A stretch of 64,000 nucleotides of DNA from Asterella californica (taxonomy: Eukaryota; Streptophyta; Marchantiopsida; Marchantiales; Aytoniaceae), in assembly GCA_036924285.1 (NCBI GenBank), contig JAYKYS010000009.1:2170001-2234000 (forward strand). The letters are read 5' to 3'. Numbering within the stretch: the first letter of the stretch is position 1; each line of letters opens with the position of its first letter. Shown piece by piece: positions 56,011 through 64,000 of the stretch. Both the position numbers and the translations under genes were made by a program. The notes below the pieces were generated by a model. That model saw only the letters and a program-made list of their open reading frames with translations. It was not told the origin of the DNA and did not search any database.

Positions 56011-56300
56011 GTTTAACTCGAGCTCTAACATATGGTTGCATCTTCACTATAGTCTTCACTTGATACACCGAAGATCGGTGTTCCAAGTGGTTTAGTCTAG
56101 AGTCCTCTAAGAGAAGGTTCAATCTCTTGCGGGTACAATTGAAGATGCATGCGCTTCAAACTCTTAATGAAGCTTTTGATCCGAGTCTCGCTGTGGTGGA
56201 CTCATATGGATAGTCATGGTCCATCAAGACCCCAAGGGACAAGTAATAACATTTACCATTACCATTATACGCCATCAACAAGATCCTTCCAAGAACTATA
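56011..56300 (+). repeat. tRNA-like (SINE-like) repeat, copy 3
   Basis: On the plus strand: hairpin acaccgaagatcggtgt, box-A-like agtggtttagtctagag and box-B-like ggttcaatctc, with a weakly paired T-arm-like stem. The layout fits a tRNA-derived promoter; a functional tRNA is excluded because the acceptor stem and CCA-side pairing are not present. Confidence 0.42.
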
Positions 56301-56821
56301 TAATCAAAGTATTAACAAGTAACAGAAGTTATGCTAATCATGTTAAGATAAGATAAGAATAGTTTTTATTTATCTTAACTTCTAAGAAATCACACATTTA
56401 TTTAGTCAAATATAAATTTTATATCTCTCTTGGACATTATTTTATTATAATCTTTTTCTAAATAAAATTTCAAAGTTTTTCCTGACAATAAAATAGAGAC
56501 TTTTAATTAAGTCACGACACATTAAATTTGCTTGACACTGCACATGTCAAGCAAATAATATTACAAGAACAAACTAGACTATGAGAAGATGTACGTTATA
56601 AACTCATGAACCTATGAACACCCCACGATGTTTTGGTGGTTCACCCTAGCAGTTTGGCAAAGCACGAAAGAGAGAAACTAATTATAACTTGTGTCAAGAG
56701 TCTTTCGATCGCAATACTTAAAACTTTCGTTACTGATACTTAGGGTCAAGGTTACCCAGACTCTTCACATTTTTATGTCCTCCGAAGTGAAATGCGAACC
56801 TCTGGATTACTCAGAGCAAAT

Positions 56822-57428
56822 GTGCTTTTTTAATTTCTAAAATTGTCATAATGGATCATGTTAAAAAACGATAAGAAAGCGTTATATTTTCTTATCTAAG
56901 TATCAAAACCCAGTTTGTTAAATTTCAGTCTTTTTTTTTCCCGAAAAAACTACTATTTGAAAGAGAGATTTTGAACTGAAAAAATATTCTGAAGAGTATA
57001 TTCTCATTAGGACGCTTTTATACCCGGAGAGGTTTAAATTCAGAATGATAGTGATGATTGTAGTTCTTGACGGGTAAAGATTCAACTACATGTAATTTTG
57101 GATCCTATCATAATAAACACTATTTCCTGAATGGTTGTGACTACTCTATAAATGGATTTCACAGTAATACCACTAGAGCTAATACTACTAGAGCTACTCA
57201 ATCCTTGGATCTAAAGATTTATCCAAGAAAAACGAGGTATGTTTTCTTAACCTAAACCATGTAACTACTTGGATATCCAACAATTAAAGTTGAAACGATT
57301 TCATATAAAAGGACTCTTTAGGTTTCACCGTTTCTCTCGGATCTATGACGCAAAGAGTTTAAGTAATATCCCTGGTTCTCCGACCACATATAAGCCCCTA
57401 GGACACAAATAGTCGATGTTTATTTTCT
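56822..57428 (-). repeat. Repeat block X, copy 2 (inverted)
   Basis: Reverse-strand match to 39972-40570, including the TATAAAAG motif. It is directly followed by block Z copy 2, showing the undisturbed Z-X junction. Confidence 0.8.
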
Positions 57429-58364
57429 CTATTTGCGGGGTTCAGTTGATAATAAGTGACAGAGCTCAGTGAGAAGGAATATTAGGGGTGTCAATGTTGG
57501 AACTTTTTTGAAATATTCTAGACTCGTGAGAATGAGTTACGACTTCAACTGGACCTTGGTGGGTGTTTCCTGCGGGGCACCTCTGGACGTGCCTGTAGAA
57601 AAACACAGTGGGCATTTTCTTGTTGAGTTTTTATTTATTTTTCTGTTTGTTTTTGCATAGAAAAGGCTAGTCGTCAGAGCAATATTGCAAATGAAAGGGA
57701 TAAAAAATAATCAATAAACAAGTACGATCCAAAACGAACCGCGGTTCAGTGAAAAACTAGTCGCAGAAAAGTTCAGGTCTTTTGTACATCACCCATCTGA
57801 GAATATTTCTTCTTTAACATTGACACCCCTATTAAACTAGATTACTCCAGGACTTGACAATCAATAGTAATGAGAATGATAGAAGGTTAAGATTTTGTTA
57901 GAATTTACAAAGATGTTACAAATGCTACCTGAGACAACTACCAGAATCCTCAATCACATTCATAACTTGACGGATATCATCAGGCACGCGAACGGTGCAC
58001 ATCCAGCACCGACCGGCGTTCAGTGCGCTTGTGAAAGCCCCATCAGACTGTGACTAGTCCCAAACGCATCATGACATACTACCGTAGATTCATTGCCGGA
58101 ATCATGGCGGAAGGTTGAAGAGAATGGCGTATCAACGTGCTCTATGCATGTCCGGCAGAAACATGAGAAAAGAGGCTCGATTATATCCGGAGACGCGGGC
58201 CGCGGTTTGCAGCAATAAAGAAAAGGAACACGAAGAAAGAGTGACTGCCACCTTCGACTGGGATGATGAAAAACTAATATCGCCGGAACGCATTCACGCG
58301 ACTTCCTACCAACCTGCACTCGCAAGAAAATGACGGCGTGAGGCTGGAAAATGATGGAAGAAGA
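57429..58364 (-). repeat. Repeat block Z, copy 2 (inverted)
   Basis: Reverse-strand match to 27866-28547, with about 250 extra or unrelated bases (57680-57935) between its two parts. The part 57936-58364 is far more similar to copy 1 than 57429-57680 is. Confidence 0.8.
58115..58333 (+). CDS. 72-codon frame, second copy
   Basis: Counterpart of 27897-28115, with two amino-acid changes. Function unknown; it may simply be recent duplication of a non-coding segment. Confidence 0.25.
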   Translation: MKRMAYQRALCMSGRNMRKEARLYPETRAAVCSNKEKEHEERVTATFDWDDEKLISPERIHATSYQPALARK

Positions 58365-60565
58365 ATTCTACCACCTTGATATTGACAGAATAGTTAACTT
58401 TTTCATCAAAATAGGTTTCTTCATAAACTTATGTCTCTAAGATAATGGCAAGAGGGTTCAGTCTATCAAATCGACACAACCTTTGAAAACCTTCGTTCTC
58501 CAAAGCTTTGAGATACGCTTCTTCGCTCTTCTGAGTATGATCACTTTACTTGATCTCTCACTTTAAGCTTCCATGGGCAGTACAACTTGATTCATAAATT
58601 TATCATGCTACCATGACTTATATCTGTCCATGCACACACCTTCTCCTTATATCGAAATCCATCCAAAGCTACTTTTACTTTAATTTCAACATGAGTATTT
58701 ATACTGATGTTGAAAGAGTGTCTTCGCACATAGATTTTCAAGTTTTTTTTCCGGTTTTTTTTAATATCTCTAACCTACAGTTTCTGAAAAGCAACCAAAG
58801 AGGCTGCATGTAAAAAAATTGTACACCGCACTTGTGAGAGATTTTTGCTTTTTACTAGAGATGATGAAAAAACTATAACCTGCTGTGAAAAATGCTCAGC
58901 CAATATTCTTTTCTCAAACTGTAAGAAAATATATGGATCAGTTTGAATCAAGTTTCTAACGAAATCAAACTAGCACCGTACAGTCCACCTGCTTATTACC
59001 AACACTATTCCACACCAGCGATACACCCAAAAACAACTCCAAAAAACTATATGCGGAGAGGCTCTAGACCTCATTATAAAACCCAAGAACTTGTAAAGGT
59101 CTCTAGAAGCTCAAAAAAGTTATCACCCATCTTTATTTTAGTCTTGAATGTTACTCATATTCTCCAGATGAACAATCGTTTCATATAGTTCATTGTTAAG
59201 TTCATAGAACTTTCTTATTCCAAATCTTCTTCTTCTTCCATTCCTTTTTTGTAATGAATTAGCTTTCGTATCATCAGTGAACTGCTAATTAATCATATAA
59301 CTATAAATATAGTCTATAGAAATTATCGACTCTAGCATATAGTCTTTTTTCATGACCGAAATTTTATATTTTGAAAATTATGTATTTATTTTATGATCGA
59401 GATTTATTCATAAATAATAACTGTCTGCTTATTTACTGTCTCCACCTTCAGAAAGGTGAATCAGTCTCCCTAACTATCATTTTGAAAAAGACTTATAAAA
59501 TAGAGCCACTTTTATGATGAAATTAGAGTTTTAGAGTGAAACGTCATACACATAAGTTGCGGGAGATTTCTAGCCGTTAGATAACCTAGTTTAGCTGGGG
59601 CATAATTCGAATTCCACTATTATATTATTGCTCGACCATATATTCTTTCGTAATAAACTTTAGAGATTGCTGACGACGTTTGTCCAAGAGCCGGATTTGT
59701 CAAACTGACGTATGCAGATGGTGGTTCCAACGTATACATGCACTTTCCGAACGGTAAGCAACTGCGCCAGTTTTGACACATGTACTAGCGCGCCATATCG
59801 ATGCCCTTGCATGGTAGCTCTTTTTTCTCTTGTCGTTAGACTTTTGTATGCTTTTCCTTTTCATGTGATTCTGCTAATTTATATATATTTGGCGCTGTGT
59901 GTGATCCAGAATCTCGCGCCTTTATCGGTAACGTAGTGTACGTTCCAAGGTCCATGTAACAGGCCCAAGATTCTGGTCCTTGGAAGGGGAATTTTGCAGC
60001 ATGAAAGGATTTACCGATACATTACAGTTGATTTGCTGCTGGAAGTAACAATAGTTGGGATACATAGTGCGTGGTCACACACGGATTTTTGAAGAGGGTT
60101 TTTGTGTTGGACGTGTGTGGAAGTTAGGGTCGGGAATACCCGTGTTTACTGCACTGTGCGATGTTTAGATTAACGTAAGCCGGTTTAACCTCCGCGTAGC
60201 TTTCTCTCTTTGGCTGGGAGGCTGGTTGACGAAGGGCCATGTTTAGCAGACGGATGAGAATTTTATTAGAGTTTCGTGCGTGAGAGATGTAAGAGAACCA
60301 AGCTCGTGCAATCACAAGTGTCCACGTAGACAGAACTATCCACGTCAGACGAGGAGAGTGAGATTTTACGAAAAATAGATTTGATATCGATCGAGCTTGG
60401 AACTAAATTTCAAAAATCACATTCATGTGCGATTGTTGAATATCTCGTTCATGTTCAAATTTTGGACATTGCTCGTGTTGATTTGTACATTGGATTGTGT
60501 ATCGTGATTGGTGTTCTATGCAGCTGGTAGAGTGAAGAGTGGGAATGACATTAAGAAGATGAGTT
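58365..60565. other. Intergenic stretch, no gene recognised
   Basis: AT-rich to 59650, then more balanced. Short open frames only. No repeat shared with the rest of the window was noticed. Confidence 0.4.
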
Positions 60566-61177
60566 ATGGAATTATTTGCAATGATGTACGACGAGAAAGA
60601 TCGACTCAAACAGAGCAATTTTGATGACATGAACGAGGAGATTCTGAGTCCGAACAGCTAGCGTGGACCTGTGCTTTCGTTTCACAACTTTGGTGCTAAG
60701 CACAACGAGCGAATTTATGCACTGCCTGTAACTTTACAAGAGATCATAGGTAGTTCTTTGGACGGGGCGGTTCTCCTCGATCAGCTGCCACATGATGATG
60801 GAGTTAGACGCTGAAAGATTTCAGACAATGCGCCATCTCATACCATGCCTACTCCTGAGGTTGAGTCGAGGTTGCAGCAAGGCTCACCGATGCCAGGTAA
60901 TACCAAAACTCGACTTGTGTGGCAAGATTGACAAGTGCTCCACTTTATCGAAGCGAAACTATTAGAGTATGAAGAGCAGAATAGAAGTGTCTCTTTGAGG
61001 AAGATGGTGACCAACCAAACCAAGCTGTTGCACATCCAGTCGCATCTGAAGTTGAAGGGTATTGTTATCAATGATACCCCGCAAGATAAAAAGACAAATG
61101 AGAGACTGTTATTACCGGCTATAAGAAAATACGCGATCACAACAAGGATTCAGAAAATGCGCCCCAGTTTTCTCTAA
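60566..61177 (+). pseudogene. Decayed gene with possible Myb/SANT-like segment, three in-frame stops
   Basis: One register from ATG at 60566 to the stop at 61177 gives about 200 codons interrupted by TAG (near 60659), TGA (near 60812) and TGA (near 60929). The residues between stops are protein-like (GAKHNERIYALPVTLQEI, then VLHFIEAKLLEYEEQ). The last part has the spacing of tryptophan and helix residues seen in Myb/SANT or trihelix DNA-binding segments (W...I.AK..EY...L...G...N), which is a weak resemblance. Two of the three stops are TGA, compatible with CGA or TGG decay. It could be a host gene remnant or the DNA-binding part of a transposon. Confidence 0.45.
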
Positions 61178-64000
61178 GCCGGCACCAGCGAGAAGAGAAA
61201 AACTCCATCTCAACTTTCTTGATCATCACTATCCGCTGATCCGGGTTGGTCGCTGGAACTGCAAAGTTCTGGTAGCAAAGGTATAGGATCATAGTGTGTG
61301 GAGTGTCCTCCTCGCCGCAGTTGAAGCGTTCTCTAACTGCTTACACTTTAAGACCGAAGATGTACCTAGTGCATATGCTATTGTGCTAGTGCATCAATAA
61401 AGCAAAGCTATGATATCATGTTGAAAATGAACTATTGCTATAATAGACTAAGACAAAACTGTATGTCCCGACATAAGACAGTATGAGTGTGAGACAGAGT
61501 GCTCCTTGAGAGAGAGTGTAGGCTGAACCAAACAAATGAATTACTTAATATAAAATGGCCTTACTTAATATACAATGGCCTTTGGGCTTGAATAATATAT
61601 TCTGGGTCATGGACTTGGTGACCTCATGAAAAATCACCATCTAATATCCTTAACCTGTTGCTGAATATATGATTTCATACTATAAGTATTGTTACACCGA
61701 ATTAATACTGTGAGAGTGAATTCGCATTTTACAGTGTACTCTATTCCAACTTCACATGTAATTGCTTCATCTGCCTCAATGTTCGAGCTCAGTACTAGTT
61801 CATGTTTAATACTCTTCGTAGTCGAAATGCGCTGGTTTACGTTCAATACACTTCTACTTCGAAATGCGCTGGTTTACGTTATGCACTCTTCGGAAGGCAT
61901 TTTGCAACGCACTCTGTGATCAACAATTAAAGTGCACAAACTCACACACACTCACAAATGGCCTCGTCTGAAAGTTCTATCGCACTGTATTGCACCCAAG
62001 TCCCATTAATGCCCGATCACCTGTAATCCAAAAATCTCCCAAGCGCGGTGCGAGATGCTTTGAGACTCCAAGAAACGAAGTTAATCATACTAGTGTCTTC
62101 GGCTTGGAAACGGGTGCATTATGGAGCTTAATCTTGGATAATCAGTTTCGTTAATCCTAGTGCAGCCACGCCCATAGTCACACACTGGTGGGTGGTGGTG
62201 TAGAGGTGGTCTTGAGAGGAAGAGAGAGAGAACCTACATGCAGGCATGAGTAAAGACTGTTCACGTTTTTACTGCAAACTGGGGACGGTCAAAAGAAATT
62301 ATTACCTATCGTGACTTCCCATGTCTGGTCTTAAACCATACAGTATACAACATAGCACGGAATACAAAACAGTATACGCTCAATATGCACACAGGCTAGT
62401 ACGTACCACCTCTTGTGACGGTATACGACACAGTGGCAGACACAGTCGATGGTTGATGGCCAGCGAGGTGATTTGATAGCTACTTCTGTACAGCCTCTTT
62501 TACTCTACAGCCATATTCTCTTCATGGAGCACTGCCATTACTAGTACCAGTTGTCCGTATGTATGTTGCCTCCTATGCTTGTTTATCGCCAGTAGCATGG
62601 AGTGGGACTCATCAACTCCTGCTTCCTCGTGGATTCCCACGGCGGATTGGAATATCCGCCAACACAAGTGCAGTACGTAGGCTGCTGAAGGAGGTGTGGG
62701 AGGACGGGGACGGGACTCTGCTAGCGAGTCAGAGAGTAGTTGGCAAGCTTACGTGGGAAGAGATGCTCTGTTAAGAGGCACTTCGGTTTGGCGAAAAAGT
62801 ACTTCCACAATCAAGGACACACGCGATCGCACTCGGTTTCATCATTACCCTCCCGCATGTGAGCAGGTGATTTTAGGGTTTCAAACGCGGCAAAGCAGCG
62901 ACACTAATTCCCAGATACAGATGACACAAAGCGCGCCGCGTATTCGGTCGTAATTCTGACAGTACAGTACTGCCTTGTCTTTATCACAGGACAACTTTCC
63001 ATGACAGTACTCACTGTACTGACCATAAGCACTGGGGAGCCATCAACTAACCTCTGTGTACACGACAAACCACTGGGTTTTTGTCATATGACAGCCCGAA
63101 AGCTGAGAATAGACCTGGCCCGCCCTTGGCGTGATGCAGGGCATGATTTGAACTCGGTCGTTGCAGAGAAAGGACTCAACAGAGGCAATGCGGTATCAGG
63201 ATGTCCGCCACGGCTCTCGAGCTATGCGCAGTAAAAGTGTTTAACGTCCACAACTCTAGACGAAGGTTATCACGGACTCGTATTCTTGCTCGAGAGAGAT
63301 TTCCCGTAAAATCGCGAGGTCCAGTGCTAGCCATATGTGCGCGACCTGAAGAAACCCTAGTCTTGAACGATTACTTTTTAGTGCACGGATGTAGTTGTTC
63401 CCTTCCCACTCCCACACAATGATAGCTATTCTCTAATCTGCCACACCCATTGCATAGTTTACAAAGCCATGACGCCGAGGCAAACAAACATGCCAGCCAC
63501 GAAGAATACCGTCGTGAAACTTCGCTTGGTTGAAGACTACGATGGCTACTGAAGAAGCACGTCGGAATACTGTAAAGTTGTTAGCATCATCTGACAGGAA
63601 AACGAGGCCGACCCGTCCTTTTTCCGCATACACACCAATTGGCAGGACATTGTTTAAAGGTCGCAAGCACATTCCATCAAGTTCGAAAATCGGACGTAGT
63701 GCTTGCTTACGAGCTTAGAAGAGGCATGATAATAAAGTAGTTTCCCTCACGAGACTCACTATTCGGATTCTGCTCACTCGTCAGTACAGGCCAGCCATAT
63801 CCGGAAATCAACTACGACACTAGCAGGGGCTAACTACGCCTCTAGCCGTTCCTTTCTGCACACACCTTGAAAGAACAGCCTGTGGCACTCAGGCCCACTA
63901 CAACTACGTTACACAATCATCGGCTGCGCAGGCTGACTGATGCGAGAGGCATGAAGACCCGAAGACCAGCATACAACATCCAAGCAGCTTCCGGAGTAAT
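61178..64000. other. Right end of window, no gene recognised
   Basis: Contains small duplications: acttaatata-aaatggcctt twice near 61540-61580, and tcgaaatgcgctggtttacg twice near 61825 and 61859. Several open frames under 90 codons (for example 63433-63672 minus, 62696-62953 plus) match no family I know. Confidence 0.4.

Overview
The window looks like nuclear DNA of a streptophyte (land plant or charophyte-grade green alga). Supporting signs are an intron-containing RNA-binding-protein gene with plant-type GT-AG introns, plant telomere-type (TTTAGGG) repeats and a telo-box, a plant-style L1 LINE, a Ty3/gypsy retrotransposon, and AT-rich repeat-filled intergenic DNA. I cannot name the species. 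A bryophyte or charophyte fits best, partly because methyltransferase-bearing gypsy elements have been reported from charophytes (recalled, not checked).

Layout. 1-4353: AT-rich DNA with dispersed palindromic repeat units. 4368-11159: a full-length L1-type LINE on the minus strand, bounded by a 14-bp target duplication and a 23-nt poly(A), with two overlapping ORFs and a single in-frame stop. 11279-12800: a broken minus-strand gene whose motifs resemble an HUH/Rep endonuclease. 16144-19015: the only convincing host gene, a two-RRM RNA-binding protein in seven exons. 22776-23600: palindromic repeats and a MITE with Mutator-like target duplication. 25771-28547: tandem repeats, a tRNA-like repeat and part of a large repeat block. 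28656-38581: an apparently intact gypsy element on the minus strand. 39972-58364: large direct and inverted repeat copies, a decayed DNA-transposase gene (43226-45400), and interstitial telomeric repeats. 60566-61177: a decayed gene with three in-frame stops. The rest to 64000 shows nothing I recognise.

The most notable object is the gypsy element. Its first ORF carries gag, two zinc knuckles and an aspartic protease, then a complete-looking DNMT3/DRM-like cytosine-5 methyltransferase domain. An amber stop in a TMV-type readthrough context (TAG CAG TCA) separates it in frame from the second ORF, which encodes reverse transcriptase, RNase H, DDE integrase and a C-terminal PHD finger. One element would thus encode both a DNA-methylation writer and a probable histone-tail reader. 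Its ends are odd: a 294-bp direct repeat lies at both ends, but a 109-bp repeat brackets only the left copy, and a 5S/tRNA-like segment lies in the leader.
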